Of a DNA stretch of 64,000 nucleotides, positions 17,664-27,240 are shown one piece after another. Within the stretch, counting starts at the first letter, position 1, and each line of letters opens with the position of its first letter. The position numbers and the translations under genes are program-made. The notes below the pieces were generated by a model that ran no database searches, was not told the origin of the DNA, and was given only the letters and a program-made list of their open reading frames with translations. Source of the stretch: Marinilactibacillus kalidii (GTDB lineage: Bacteria > Bacillota > Bacilli > Lactobacillales > Carnobacteriaceae_A); the NCBI RefSeq assembly GCF_017599325.1, contig NZ_JAGFVM010000037.1, positions 43,301 through 107,300 of the forward strand, given 5' to 3'.

Positions 17664-19427
17664 TTAAATTTGAAACCCTTTTATTAAATTATCCATATTT
17701 TGTGCTAGTTCCACTAGTTGCGAAACTTTTCCGCCGTCTCCAGCAATTTCTTCCATAGAACTATTGATTTGCTGAGTAGCCGCAGAAGTTTCTTCTACTC
17801 CAGCCGCGGATTCTTCAGATACGGATGCAACTTCTTCAATTGATGCATTCATCTCATCTGTATGATGCTTAATTTCCGTTAAGTTTGAATTGACGATAAT
17901 AACACTATTAGCCACATCACTTAAAGATTTACTGATTTGATCAAATGAATGAGCGGTTGACTTGATTTGAGAAGTGCCACTTTCTACTTCATCGTAACCA
18001 GCTTTCAAGGATTCACTAACAGCTTTTGAATCTTGTTGAATAGCTTGAACGAATCCGGTGATTTCATTCACAGATACTTCAACTTGTTCCGCTAGTTTTC
18101 TCACTTCATCGGCTACGACAGCAAAGCCTTTACCATGTTCACCAGCTCTGGCAGCTTCTATAGCAGCATTCAAAGCCAATAAATTCGTTTGATTGGCAAC
18201 ATTTTGGATTATTTCTACAAGTTTAGAAATTTCTTGAGTTTGATTATCGAGTTGATCAACTTTAGCAACCGATTGACTCACAATTTCATGAATTTTTTGC
18301 ATTTGTGCTTCAGAAGAGGCCATCATTGTCGAGCCGTTTGCAGTTTCTTCGATCACTCTACCTGAAAGGCGACTGATATTTTGCCCATTTTCGTTAGTAG
18401 AAGCAACTTTTTCAGCGAATGCTTCCATGATACTTGCCAGCTTGCTAGCAGTATTAGCTTGATTCTCAGATCCTTCAGACAATTCTTGCATGGTCATCGC
18501 GACCTGATCTGTTCCAGACATTACCTCAGAAGAGGTTTCAGATAACTCTTTACTATTGTAAGTGAGCAAGTAAGAGACTTCTGAAATATTCGACAAAATT
18601 TCTTTTAGTTTTTCTTGCATACCATTAGCAGCCGCAGCTAATTTACCAGTTTCATCACGGCTATCAATTGATAGTGGTGCACCTGTAAGGTTTCCACTAG
18701 TAATCTCACCAACTTTTTGCATAACCTTGTTGATTGGAATTGAAATAGATCTTGCCGTCAAGAAAGCGACTAAAATTGCTAGGATGATAACAACCACTGC
18801 AATAATAATATTGATGATAAATGATTGGTTGCTGATATTAACGATATTTTGTCCCGCTTCATCGATTAATTGTTCTCTCTCTCGAGCAGCTGCAGCGAAA
18901 CCATCAAGCATCTCTGTTGTTGTAGCAGACATACTATCTAAGTTGGCAAGTGCTTGTTCCTCGTCACCATTCTGGTAGACATAGAGCACATCATTAAGCA
19001 TAGCTTCTGTCCAAACTTCGTGTTTTTCAGAAAGGTTGGAAATCGTCTCAGAATCTGACAATTCTACTAAGGTGTCCATATAAGGTGTGACCGCTTCTGA
19101 ACTCTCAATGAACATATCGATATAATTTTCTCTACCAGTCATTAAGTAAGCACGGACATTTGTTGAACGCCTCGCAATAGAAAAGCCAACACGCTCATCA
19201 GCGATCATTAAGGGCACATCTTTTTCAATTAAATGATTGGATTCATTATTAGTCTTCATACTCATAATACTACTCTCAATAATTAATCCAATAACAAGAA
19301 TGACGACAAGACCAAATCCAAATAATATTTTACTTTGTATACTTTTGAAACTTAAACGGTTATTCTTCTTCTTTTTATCTTTTTTAACTCTATTTTTTGA
19401 GTTAACTTTGTTAGCTGTAGTTTCCAT
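17664..19427 (-). CDS. methyl-accepting chemotaxis protein (MCP-C)
   Basis: 587 residues from ATG 19427; a TTG at 19436 is too close to the AAGGAG site. After a basic start there is a membrane helix (about 33-53), a four-helix sensor (about 54-205), a second helix, HAMP, and the signalling domain with an intact [20 protein letters not shown] tip. The C-terminus ([10 protein letters not shown]) matches MCP-B. A motility-type promoter may lie upstream (19454-19481). Confidence 0.92.
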   Translation of the reverse strand: METTANKVNSKNRVKKDKKKKNNRLSFKSIQSKILFGFGLVVILVIGLIIESSIMSMKTNNESNHLIEKDVPLMIADERVGFSIARRSTNVRAYLMTGRENYIDMFIESSEAVTPYMDTLVELSDSETISNLSEKHEVWTEAMLNDVLYVYQNGDEEQALANLDSMSATTTEMLDGFAAAAREREQLIDEAGQNIVNISNQSFIINIIIAVVVIILAILVAFLTARSISIPINKVMQKVGEITSGNLTGAPLSIDSRDETGKLAAAANGMQEKLKEILSNISEVSYLLTYNSKELSETSSEVMSGTDQVAMTMQELSEGSENQANTASKLASIMEAFAEKVASTNENGQNISRLSGRVIEETANGSTMMASSEAQMQKIHEIVSQSVAKVDQLDNQTQEISKLVEIIQNVANQTNLLALNAAIEAARAGEHGKGFAVVADEVRKLAEQVEVSVNEITGFVQAIQQDSKAVSESLKAGYDEVESGTSQIKSTAHSFDQISKSLSDVANSVIIVNSNLTEIKHHTDEMNASIEEVASVSEESAAGVEETSAATQQINSSMEEIAGDGGKVSQLVELAQNMDNLIKGFQI

Positions 19428-19453
19428 AATATGCAACCACTCCTTCTCAGATA

Positions 19454-19481
19454 CTATCGGTAAAAAGAAAACAAATATTAA
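19454..19481 (-). promoter_or_regulatory. possible sigma-D (motility) promoter of MCP-C
   Basis: On the minus strand TTAA (19481-19478), 16 bases, then ACCGATAG (19461-19454), close to the sigma-D/FliA pattern TAAA-N15-GCCGATAT. I did not find an equivalent upstream of MCP-A or MCP-B. Confidence 0.35.
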
Positions 19482-19608
19482 TCAATGAGATCAATAGGGT
19501 TTGTAAAAAGTATGATTGATGTAAGCGTTTTTTGTAGATGAAAATGTTAAATATGTATAAAAATAAAAGCTGAAAGAAAAATCTATAATATAATAATGGT
19601 TTTATATT

Positions 19609-19854
19609 GAAGAAAGATTGAACAATTTAATTGTGCATAAAAATATTTTATTTGATTATTCATCCATATTTTAAAATGAATGGTCGAGTAATCTCAAAAT
19701 ATAACAAGAATAATGAATGGAGATTAGCGAAAGAATAAAACAGAAGAAAATAGCAGTAAAAAAATTTGTGAACGAAAAAAGGCATTCGTTTAAGTGTTGA
19801 ATAGTTTGAATATCAAAGTTAATATATTAAAGTGATAGAGAAGAAAGATTGAAC
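19609..19854. repeat. 15-bp direct repeat in the 590-base gap before the MFS gene
   Basis: GAAGAAAGATTGAAC occurs at 19609-19623 and again at 19840-19854. The second copy also overlaps an inverted repeat (AAGAAAGA / TCTTTCTT, to about 19885). The gap is otherwise AT-rich and without a gene. Confidence 0.5.
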
Positions 19855-19964
19855 GTTTTATCTCTTTTAACGGCTCTTTCTTAATATAAAACCGATATAG
19901 AGCGTAAACACCTTTTGTTTTTATGAAGATTGAAAGGGAATTGACTAAACTTGTTTTTCAAATA

Positions 19965-19992
19965 TTGCTTTTGCTTATCCGTACAATATAAT
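19965..19992 (+). promoter_or_regulatory. sigma-A promoter of the MFS gene
   Basis: TTGCTT (19965-19970), 16 bases, TATAAT (19987-19992), 30 bases before the start codon. Confidence 0.6.
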
Positions 19993-20021
19993 GATAAATA
20001 GAACACGAAGGAGGACTAAAA

Positions 20022-21215
20022 TTGAAAAGCCTAAAAAACAGATGGTGGGTCGTACTCGGTGCCGTACTGGTTCAACTATGTATCGGTGGCGTTTATACGT
20101 GGAGTTTATTTAACCAACCGCTAGCAGAAGCATATGGTTGGGAAACAAACGAGACCTATTTAGCGTATTCTATGATTATTTTTATATTTGCATTCGCTAC
20201 GATTCTTTCAGGCCGTTTACAAGATAAGATAGGTCCTAGAAAAGTGGCGACTGTTGGAATCATCTTATATAGTGCAGGACTGATGCTGACATCAACGGCC
20301 TCTTCATTATGGCAATTATATCTATACTATAGCGTGATTTCGGGTATTGGGATCGGTTTTGTATATGTTTGTCCATTATCTACTTGTGTAAAATGGTTTC
20401 CAGACAAAAAAGGGTTTATTACCGGGATTGCAGTAGGATCATTTGGATTAGGAGGATTCTTATTTAATACCTTTATTCAATCATTTATTGCATCTGTTGG
20501 TGTATCGACCGCCTTTTTATATCAGGGAATCATATACTGCGTGATCGGCTTACTCGGTGCACAGTTATTGAGACAACCAGAAAAAGGAACCGATGAAATA
20601 TCTGATAAAATTATCAATGATAATGAGTTTACTGTTGGTCAAATGTTGAAAACAAAATCTTTCTATTTAATATGGGTTATCTACTTAACGGGTACCATCA
20701 CTGGATTGATGGTGATTGGATTGGCAAGAGACATCGGTATTGACGTAGCAGGATTGAATCCTAGCGTTGCGGCAAATGCGGTAGCATTAGCGGCTATTTT
20801 TAACGCAACTGGCAGAATATCTTGGGGAATATTATCCGACAAATTTGGTAGATTAAGAATTATTACAGCGCTATTCATTTTAACAACGCTTGCCGTTGGA
20901 ATGATGAGTCTACTCGACTTGAATGCGTGGATGTTTTTTATCAGTGTAGCAGTCATTGCTTTTTGTTTTGGCGGTTTTTTAGCAGTCATTCCGCCTCTTA
21001 CAAGTGATTACTATGGTACAAACAACTTAGGTGCAAATTACGGATTGGTTTATCAAGCATACGGCATCGCAGCGCTTGTTGGACCTGCATTGATTTCTGT
21101 TGTTGGTGGGTTTAAGTCAGCTTTTATGGTGGCAGCAGTTATGTCGATTATAGGATTGACGTTAACCTTCTTTGTTAGACCGCCACTTTTAAAATTAGAA
21201 AAGAAAATAGTATAG
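20022..21215 (+). CDS. MFS transporter of the oxalate/formate antiporter (OFA) type
   Basis: 397 residues, 12 membrane segments. The start is TTG 20022, set by AAGGAGG with 7-base spacing; no ATG precedes it. The N-terminus NRWWVVLGAVLVQLCIGGVYTWSLFNQPLAE and the loop GRLQDKIGPRKVATVG are typical of OFA-family carriers (OxlT relatives). The transported acid cannot be read from sequence, and no decarboxylase is nearby. A hairpin at 21224-21264 separates it from the carotenoid operon. Confidence 0.85.
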   Translation: MKSLKNRWWVVLGAVLVQLCIGGVYTWSLFNQPLAEAYGWETNETYLAYSMIIFIFAFATILSGRLQDKIGPRKVATVGIILYSAGLMLTSTASSLWQLYLYYSVISGIGIGFVYVCPLSTCVKWFPDKKGFITGIAVGSFGLGGFLFNTFIQSFIASVGVSTAFLYQGIIYCVIGLLGAQLLRQPEKGTDEISDKIINDNEFTVGQMLKTKSFYLIWVIYLTGTITGLMVIGLARDIGIDVAGLNPSVAANAVALAAIFNATGRISWGILSDKFGRLRIITALFILTTLAVGMMSLLDLNAWMFFISVAVIAFCFGGFLAVIPPLTSDYYGTNNLGANYGLVYQAYGIAALVGPALISVVGGFKSAFMVAAVMSIIGLTLTFFVRPPLLKLEKKIV

Positions 21216-21223
21216 TGACTATC

Positions 21224-21264
21224 ATACCCTTATTTCTAGCGTTTGAAGTTAGAGATAAGGGTAT
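21224..21264 (+). terminator. hairpin after the MFS gene
   Basis: ATACCCTTAT pairs with ATAAGGGTAT; the following T-run is short. Confidence 0.6.
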
Positions 21265-21467
21265 TTAAAAATGATTTTTTTATGAATTCATTCATTGTAG
21301 CCCAATTGATAACAAGTAATATGTTAAAATGGAGTAAAGTTTCTGAAAAATAAGTGATCAAAACATTTATAATAGGAAAAAATGCTTATTTACTATAAAA
21401 TTAGATAAATAATGTCACAAAAATCGATTTGTGCTGACTATCTAAATCATTTCGAGGAGGAAGTGAA

Positions 21468-22355
21468 ATCGAAAAAGAAAAGCATAAGCAATCTAGTCTG
21501 GAAAAAGACTATGACTATTGCGAAGAAATTATAAAAAAACACTCGAAAAGCTTTTATTTTGCATTTTCCAGATTGCCAGAAGCAAAGGCAAAAGCTGTCT
21601 ACGCGATTTATGCATTTTGTAGACAAGCAGATGATAGTATAGACGAAGCAAGTACAGCTCAAGAGCAACAGCAAGCCTTAAAAAAAATCAAAGGATTACT
21701 TGAAGAATTTGAAAGTGGTCATGTACCAGACCTTCCAGTTTGGCGTGCACTAAAAGATGTCTTTGATACATTCGATTTATCGCTTCAGCCATTTTATGAT
21801 CAACTTGAAGGACAAACGATGGACTATCACTTCAAACAACCCGAAACATTAAAGGATCTTGAACAGTATAGCTATTTTGTGGCAGGATCAGTTGGGCTAA
21901 TGCTATTGCCTATTTTGGCTATTAAACATCATCAAGAATTAACTGAAACAGCCATATCTTTAGGTATTGCCATGCAGATCACTAATATTTTAAGAGATGT
22001 AGGAGAAGATCGACGTGAAATCGGACGAATTTATCTACCACGTGAATTGATGGATGAAATGAATTATTCTGATCGAGATTTAAAAAATCAAATGATCAAT
22101 CCATCATTTATTGCTTTGTGGGAAAGGTTGGCTAAGCGGTCTGAGCAGTTGTACCAAATCGTTAAGCAAGACTTGACTAAATTCGACCAAGATAGTCAAT
22201 TGCCCGTGTTAGTATCGGCTAATGTTTATGCAGGAATATTGGAAGCTGTCCGCAAAAACGGCTATGACTGTTTCAGTAAAAGAAACAAGACGTCATTGAT
22301 AAAAAAATTATGTATTTATAGAGATGCGAAAGCAGTTTTGAAAGTATCAAATTAA
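21468..22355 (+). CDS. crtM: dehydrosqualene (4,4'-diapophytoene) synthase, apparent ATC start
   Basis: 295 residues if begun at ATC 21468. The enzyme joins two farnesyl diphosphates head to head, the first step of C30 carotenoid synthesis. Both aspartate motifs are present: DDSID (residues 55-59) and DVGED (177-181). The N-terminal CEEIIKKHSKSFYFAF matches the family start, so the frame must open before TTG 21573. Yet no ATG, GTG or TTG lies between the in-frame stop at 21435 and 21573. GAGGAGG (21454-21460) stands exactly 7 bases before ATC 21468, making that the best start. A TATAAT lies at 21368-21373. It is the first gene of a crtM-P-Q-O operon. Confidence 0.85.
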   Translation: MEKEKHKQSSLEKDYDYCEEIIKKHSKSFYFAFSRLPEAKAKAVYAIYAFCRQADDSIDEASTAQEQQQALKKIKGLLEEFESGHVPDLPVWRALKDVFDTFDLSLQPFYDQLEGQTMDYHFKQPETLKDLEQYSYFVAGSVGLMLLPILAIKHHQELTETAISLGIAMQITNILRDVGEDRREIGRIYLPRELMDEMNYSDRDLKNQMINPSFIALWERLAKRSEQLYQIVKQDLTKFDQDSQLPVLVSANVYAGILEAVRKNGYDCFSKRNKTSLIKKLCIYRDAKAVLKVSN

Positions 22356-22380
22356 GTAACGAAATGAAGGAGAGTTGAAG

Positions 22381-23892
22381 ATGAGCGAAGCGGTAAGATC
22401 AAATGAACAAAAATCAGTAACCATCATTGGCGGTGGACTAGGTGGAATCTCAGCGGCGATTGCGCTTACTCAAAGTGGCTACCAAGTTAATTTGTATGAA
22501 AAAAATGATCACATCGGCGGAAAGTTAAATCGCCTTGAGGTAGAAGGCTATGGCTTTGATCTTGGTCCATCCATCTTAACGATGCCATTTATATTCGAGC
22601 GATTTTTCTTAGTCAGTGATAAGAAAATGTCGGATTACGTTACGATAGAAAAACTTGATCTACAGTGGCGTTCGTTTTTTACAGATGGTACAACCATCGA
22701 TCTATATGAACAACTAGCTGACATGGATCAAAACAACACTTCATTAAGCAAGCAGGATTTAAAGGAGTATAAAAACTTTTTGGATTATTCCCAATCGCTT
22801 TATGAGATCACGGAAAAGGGGTACTTCGATAAAGGGTTGGACAATACAGTTGACGTGATGAAATTCCATGGACCGATTAAGGCGTTTAAAGGGTTTGACT
22901 TACTTTCGACAATGGCTAGTGCGATTGAAAAAAGAATCAGTAACCCTCATCTTGCAGATATGTTGAAATACTATATCAAATATGTTGGTTCTTCAGCTGA
23001 GGATGCACCAGCAATTTTAAATATGCTTGCTTACATGCAACATGATCTGGGGTTATGGTATGTACCCGGTGGGATGCACAAACTAGGTGAAGCATTAAAA
23101 CGGTTAGCGCTTGAAGAGGGTGTTGTGATCCATAACGGGCAAGAAGTGATTCGTTTGGAAAAAGATAGCAAAAAGAATATTACAGCAGCTATACTGACGG
23201 ATGGTCAACGCGTGCAGTCAGACTATTTTATTTCTAATATGGAAGTGATTCCGACTTATCGATATTTATTAGATGAAGATAAGCAAGACTTGAAAAAACT
23301 AGAGGAAAAATTTGAACCAGCAGCTTCAGGAATGGTTTTGCACCTTGGAGTAGACAAATTGTATCCGCAACTCGCTCATCATAATTTCTTTTTCTCTAAT
23401 GACTCTAAAAAAAATTATGAAACTGTTTTTCATCGTCACGAATTGCCAGAAGATCCTACGATTTATTTAGTGAATGTTAATAAAACGGATGCTGAACAAG
23501 CACCTGTTGGGCATGAGAATATAAAAGTATTACCACATATTCCATACATCCAAGACGAACCGTTTACTGATCAGCAATATGCTGATTTGAGAGAACGTGT
23601 TCTGATCAAATTAGAAAATATGGGACTGACAAATCTACGTGAACATATTGTGTTCGAAGATATGTGGCTACCTGAAGATATTCAACAAACGTATTATTCA
23701 AATCGTGGCGCTATTTATGGTGTATTATCGGATAAAAAAGGAAATAAAGGATTTAAGCATCCTAAACATAGTGATCGTTATGATAACTTGTATTTTGTGG
23801 GTGGTTCTGTAAATCCTGGTGGCGGTATGCCAATGGTTACATTAAGTGGACAACAAGTAAGAGATATGATCGTTAGAAGAGACGCAAAATAA
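22381..23892 (+). CDS. crtP: 4,4'-diaponeurosporene oxygenase (CrtP-type carotenoid oxidase)
   Basis: 503 residues from ATG 22381 (AAGGAG 8 bases upstream). The FAD/NAD fold opens with [19 protein letters not shown] (GGGLGG 17-22) and ends with [21 protein letters not shown]. It is easy to mistake for the desaturase CrtN, but several stretches agree with the S. aureus oxidase CrtP as I remember it: [44 protein letters not shown] and [13 protein letters not shown]. CrtP oxidises a terminal methyl of the C30 chain toward aldehyde or acid. A true CrtN is not in this operon. Confidence 0.82.
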   Translation: MSEAVRSNEQKSVTIIGGGLGGISAAIALTQSGYQVNLYEKNDHIGGKLNRLEVEGYGFDLGPSILTMPFIFERFFLVSDKKMSDYVTIEKLDLQWRSFFTDGTTIDLYEQLADMDQNNTSLSKQDLKEYKNFLDYSQSLYEITEKGYFDKGLDNTVDVMKFHGPIKAFKGFDLLSTMASAIEKRISNPHLADMLKYYIKYVGSSAEDAPAILNMLAYMQHDLGLWYVPGGMHKLGEALKRLALEEGVVIHNGQEVIRLEKDSKKNITAAILTDGQRVQSDYFISNMEVIPTYRYLLDEDKQDLKKLEEKFEPAASGMVLHLGVDKLYPQLAHHNFFFSNDSKKNYETVFHRHELPEDPTIYLVNVNKTDAEQAPVGHENIKVLPHIPYIQDEPFTDQQYADLRERVLIKLENMGLTNLREHIVFEDMWLPEDIQQTYYSNRGAIYGVLSDKKGNKGFKHPKHSDRYDNLYFVGGSVNPGGGMPMVTLSGQQVRDMIVRRDAK

Positions 23893-23902
23893 GAGACAGT
23901 TG

Positions 23903-23925
23903 AAGGGAGCTATAGGCTCCTTTTT
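23903..23925 (+). terminator. small hairpin with T-run between crtP and crtQ
   Basis: AAGGGAGC pairs with GCTCCTTT (one G-U) around TATAG, directly followed by TTTTT. It sits inside the operon and may lower expression of crtQ and crtO or act as a processing site. Confidence 0.5.
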
Positions 23926-23962
23926 GCGTAAGAAAAAGTCCCTTCTAGGTGAGGAGAATTTG

Positions 23963-25090
23963 ATGCAAATAGCCCTTATTTTGAGTGTGATACTCATTGC
24001 ACTAGCCTTATTAAGTGGATTCTTTCTATTGTGGAATCTACCTTATATTCCAAAAGCAAAAAAACAGCAACACGTTTACCCGGAGCTGTCGGTCATCATT
24101 CCTGTGCGAAACGAAGAAAAGAATATTCCGCATCTCCTTGATTCATTAAAAAAGCAAACGCTACAGCCTAAAGAGATTATTGTCGTAGATGATGATTCAA
24201 CAGATAGAACGGTCGAGATACTTTCACACTATCCTGTGAAGATCAAACATAGAGACAACAATGTAGACGATACGACATTAGTTGGTAAAACAGTCGCATG
24301 TTACCGAGGTGCGAAAGAGGCTACGGGGGATTGGCTGATTTTTATAGACGCTGATACAACTTTCGATCATGAGAATAGCCTGTTGGCTATCTGCGAAGCA
24401 TATAGAAAAGTAGAAGGCAAAGGTTTATTCACTATTCAACCTTACCATCGTACAAAAAAGCTCTATGAACATTTATCGGCGCCATTAAATATGATCGTCG
24501 TTGCTGGTATAAATGCATTCACCCCATTTAAAGAACGCTATGAAGTAGGCGGGGCGTTTGGTCCATTTCTCATGTGTTCAACTAAAGATTACGAAAAAAC
24601 AGGGGGACATGAAAAGACACTAGACTCACATATGGATAATATTGCGATGACAAAACTCTTTCAATCAAACGGCTTACCAATCTTTAATTTTGGCGGGAAA
24701 GGTGTATTATCGTTGCGTATGTATCCAGAAGGACCAAAACAATGGCTGCAAGGATGGTCTAAAAGTGTAGCTAACGGCTCGAGTAACACACATCCTTCTG
24801 TTATGGCAGCCGTGAGTTTGTGGATTGCGGGCGGATTTATTGCTTTATTTATTTTATTATTGACGAGTTTATCCCAATGGTGGATAGGACTGATCATTAG
24901 CTTGGTGACCTATTTTGCATATGCATCCCAATTTGCTTGGCTTTCAAGAAAAGTAGGGAAATTTCCTCTATGGTTGTTTATCATTTATCCGATATTACTA
25001 GTAGCTTTTGTCATTGTCTTTACTTGGTCTTTTATTCAAGTGCATGTTTTACATTCAGTATCTTGGCGTGACCGTAAAATTGATGTCTGA
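23963..25090 (+). CDS. crtQ: 4,4'-diaponeurosporenoate glycosyltransferase
   Basis: 375 residues from ATG 23963, behind GAGGAG; an upstream extension to 23900 lacks a ribosome site and overlaps the intra-operon hairpin. An N-terminal membrane helix (about 4-26) precedes a family 2 glycosyltransferase domain: LSVIIPVRNEEKNIPHLLDS, DDDST (76-80) and the metal-binding DAD (129-131). Further membrane helices occupy about 285-365. In staphyloxanthin synthesis CrtQ glucosylates the C30 carotenoic acid. Length, motif order and operon position all fit. Confidence 0.9.
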   Translation: MQIALILSVILIALALLSGFFLLWNLPYIPKAKKQQHVYPELSVIIPVRNEEKNIPHLLDSLKKQTLQPKEIIVVDDDSTDRTVEILSHYPVKIKHRDNNVDDTTLVGKTVACYRGAKEATGDWLIFIDADTTFDHENSLLAICEAYRKVEGKGLFTIQPYHRTKKLYEHLSAPLNMIVVAGINAFTPFKERYEVGGAFGPFLMCSTKDYEKTGGHEKTLDSHMDNIAMTKLFQSNGLPIFNFGGKGVLSLRMYPEGPKQWLQGWSKSVANGSSNTHPSVMAAVSLWIAGGFIALFILLLTSLSQWWIGLIISLVTYFAYASQFAWLSRKVGKFPLWLFIIYPILLVAFVIVFTWSFIQVHVLHSVSWRDRKIDV

Positions 25091-25104
25091 ATAAGGAGGA
25101 AATT

Positions 25105-25605
25105 ATGATTCAAGTAGTAACACTGATCGTCATCAACGTCGTTGTCTGGTTCGTGATTCACTTAGGCATGTCGCTTATCCTTCTTAAAGCACCGAATCAC
25201 TTTTTTGAGCGAAATGAATACTTGAAAAAGCTTTTCGCTACTCGCAAATGGGAAAAAGAGGGACAATTTTGGGAAAGTTATACCGCTGTTAAAAATTGGA
25301 AAGACAAACTTCCTGACGGTGCTTCTTTAATCGGGCTAGGATATAAAAAAAAGCATCTTCAATCAATCAGTGAGGTTGATTATGATCGATTTATATTAGA
25401 AACAAAAAGAGCCGAACTAACGCATTGGCTTATTTTACTGCCAGCACCCTTATTCTTTTTTTGGAATCCTCTAGGTGCTGCCTGGTTGAATATTATCTAT
25501 GCAGTGATTGTTAACGTTCCTTTTATTATTATCCAAAGATATAATCGACCACGACTAGAGAGAATTCAAATATTGAAACAGAGAATAGAAAATAGAAAAA
25601 AATAG
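25105..25605 (+). CDS. crtO: glycosyl-4,4'-diaponeurosporenoate acyltransferase
   Basis: 166 residues, with AAGGAGG 5 bases before the ATG. Membrane segments at about 4-25 and 110-145 flank the conserved acyltransferase phrases VKNWKDKLPDGASLIG, ETKRAELTHW and QRYNRPRLERI, which mark CrtO. It transfers a fatty acyl group to the sugar in the last step of staphyloxanthin-type pigment formation, so this operon should make an acylated glycosyl carotenoid. It is the last gene of crtM-P-Q-O. Confidence 0.88.
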   Translation: MIQVVTLIVINVVVWFVIHLGMSLILLKAPNHFFERNEYLKKLFATRKWEKEGQFWESYTAVKNWKDKLPDGASLIGLGYKKKHLQSISEVDYDRFILETKRAELTHWLILLPAPLFFFWNPLGAAWLNIIYAVIVNVPFIIIQRYNRPRLERIQILKQRIENRKK

Positions 25606-25675
25606 TGGAATCTTACAAAAGATAAGTGTATGATGATATTAGATAACTTATTAAAAGTAAGTAAGGAGACTATAT

Positions 25676-26539
25676 ATGAATGAACGGTTTAAATTGGATG
25701 CGGCTTCTAGCATTGGAACAGTTGTACTTAAAGTAAGAGATGTAGAAAAATTAGCAAACTATTATCAAGCAATAGGCTTAGTTTTATTTAGTTTAACGAC
25801 AGAAAAAGCATCACTGGGCGTCAGCGGAAATGAAATGCCTTTATTGGAACTTCATAAAATTCAACAACCATTAGAACGAAAAGCTGCGGGACTATTTCAT
25901 ACAGCATTTTTATTACCGACGAGAAAAGATTTAGGTGACACACTCTATCGATTACTAGTTAAAAAAATACCAATTGATGGTGCATCGGATCATGGATACA
26001 GTGAAGCGATCTACTTGCAAGACCCTGAAGGTAATGGCATTGAGATTTATCGTGATAAACCAAGAAGTGACTGGGATATAAGAGAAGATGGTCGTATTGC
26101 TGGAATCACAATCGAAATGGATGCAGATGGTGTATTAGCTAGCCGAGATCCTGAAAGTACAATTGAAACCTTTCCAGCGTCAACAACCGTTGGACATGTC
26201 CACTTATCGGTTAGAAATCTTGAGGATACACAATCATTTTACCAGAAGATAGGATTTGACTTAACAGATCAATTTGGAGATCAGGCAAGATTCTTTTCTG
26301 CGGGTGGTTACCATCATCATATTGGAACAAATATCTGGATGGGAAATAACTTACCTGCGTTAACAGAAAAAGATGCTGGTTTGGAATCGTTCTCTATCTT
26401 GCTACCTTCGACAGAATCTCTATTGAAATTAAAACAAACTATCCAGAATTGTGGTATAACTATATTAGAAGATACTAATGTGAGTTTGTCTATATTAGAC
26501 CCCAATGGTATTACTATCCAATTCAAATCTATCGGGTAA
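25676..26539 (+). CDS. CatE/MhqE-like VOC-family ring-cleavage dioxygenase
   Basis: 287 residues made of two vicinal-oxygen-chelate modules, about 8-130 and 160-287. Each begins with a metal-site-like phrase (IGTVVLKVRDVEKLANYYQ; VGHVHLSVRNLEDTQSFYQ), and YHHHIGTNIW gives further histidines. Length and layout are those of Bacillus CatE/MhqE, which cleave catechol or hydroquinones and protect against quinone stress. The first module has V in place of the usual metal His, as in other two-module members where only one site binds metal. GGAGACTATAT precedes the ATG. Confidence 0.8.
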   Translation: MNERFKLDAASSIGTVVLKVRDVEKLANYYQAIGLVLFSLTTEKASLGVSGNEMPLLELHKIQQPLERKAAGLFHTAFLLPTRKDLGDTLYRLLVKKIPIDGASDHGYSEAIYLQDPEGNGIEIYRDKPRSDWDIREDGRIAGITIEMDADGVLASRDPESTIETFPASTTVGHVHLSVRNLEDTQSFYQKIGFDLTDQFGDQARFFSAGGYHHHIGTNIWMGNNLPALTEKDAGLESFSILLPSTESLLKLKQTIQNCGITILEDTNVSLSILDPNGITIQFKSIG

Positions 26540-26590
26540 CAGTATCTGTATCTTTCAACAGAATAAAAACGAGAGAGGATTGAAAAGAAG

Positions 26591-27055
26591 ATGACTGTAG
26601 CAGATTACACGGTTAAGGATTTAAATGGTGAGGACGTTCAATTATCAGATTACATTGGTAAACCGATGTTAATCGTGAACACAGCCAGCCAATGTGGATT
26701 AGCTTCTCAATTGAAAGACCTAGAAGAAATTTACCAAGACTACAAAGATAAAGGATTCGTTGTACTTGGATTTCCTTGTAATCAGTTTATGAACCAAGAA
26801 CCATTAGATAGTGGCGAAATCGCAGAATTTTGTCAATTAAATTATAATGTTTCCTTTCCTATGTTTGAAAAAGTAAAGGTCAATGTTGGAGAAGCACATC
26901 CACTTTTCAAATACTTAAAAGAAGAAACAGGAAACAAAATGATTAAATGGAACTACACGAAGTTTTTGGTAGATCAAAATGGAGAAGTCGTTAACCGCTA
27001 TGCGCCTACGACAAAACCTGCAAAAGTGATCGAAGATCTTGTTACAATCATTTAA
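26591..27055 (+). CDS. glutathione peroxidase-family thiol peroxidase
   Basis: 154 residues, the size of bacterial BsaA/GpoA enzymes. The peroxidatic Cys35 is in NTASQCGL; FPCNQF gives Cys63 and catalytic Gln65; WNYTKF gives Trp120 and Asn121 (usually WNFTKF). This is a cysteine, not selenocysteine, enzyme; in Bacilli such proteins usually take electrons from thioredoxin rather than glutathione. It follows the CatE-like gene by 51 bases and has the terminator at 27077-27133. Confidence 0.92.
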   Translation: MTVADYTVKDLNGEDVQLSDYIGKPMLIVNTASQCGLASQLKDLEEIYQDYKDKGFVVLGFPCNQFMNQEPLDSGEIAEFCQLNYNVSFPMFEKVKVNVGEAHPLFKYLKEETGNKMIKWNYTKFLVDQNGEVVNRYAPTTKPAKVIEDLVTII

Positions 27056-27076
27056 CGTTTAATAATCTATCACAAC

Positions 27077-27133
27077 AAGACCTATCTTATATACTGTCGG
27101 TTTTTAACTGCCAGAAAATAAGATAGGTCTTTT
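27077..27133 (+). terminator. intrinsic terminator of the peroxidase gene
   Basis: AAGACCTATCTTAT pairs with ATAAGATAGGTCTT around a 27-base loop, then TTTA. Confidence 0.82.
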
Positions 27134-27240
27134 ATGTTTCACTATAGGTTTAGAGTGGTTAGATAACGAATGAGATCTTATCGTTGTATCTCTTAAGAGA
27201 ATATGACATAATTTTTATATAAAGCGTAAGGGGAAATGAT

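Noticed and set aside
21241..21264. GTTTGA-N12-GGGTAT, which fits a sigma-B promoter, 200 bases before crtM (the staphylococcal crt operon is sigma-B dependent)
   Set aside because: GGGTAT is the right arm of the MFS terminator hairpin, so it is explained already, and sigma-B is generally absent from Lactobacillales. It would be revived if a sigB gene were found in this genome.
21573..22355. crtM starting at TTG 21573
   Set aside because: It would remove the conserved KKHSKSF region, and no ribosome site precedes it.
22381..23892. Calling the FAD enzyme crtN
   Set aside because: Several internal phrases match CrtP as remembered rather than CrtN, and it is followed by crtQ as in the staphylococcal crtP-crtQ order.
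24661..24897. Minus-strand frame inside crtQ
   Set aside because: Antisense shadow of a clearly conserved gene, no ribosome site.
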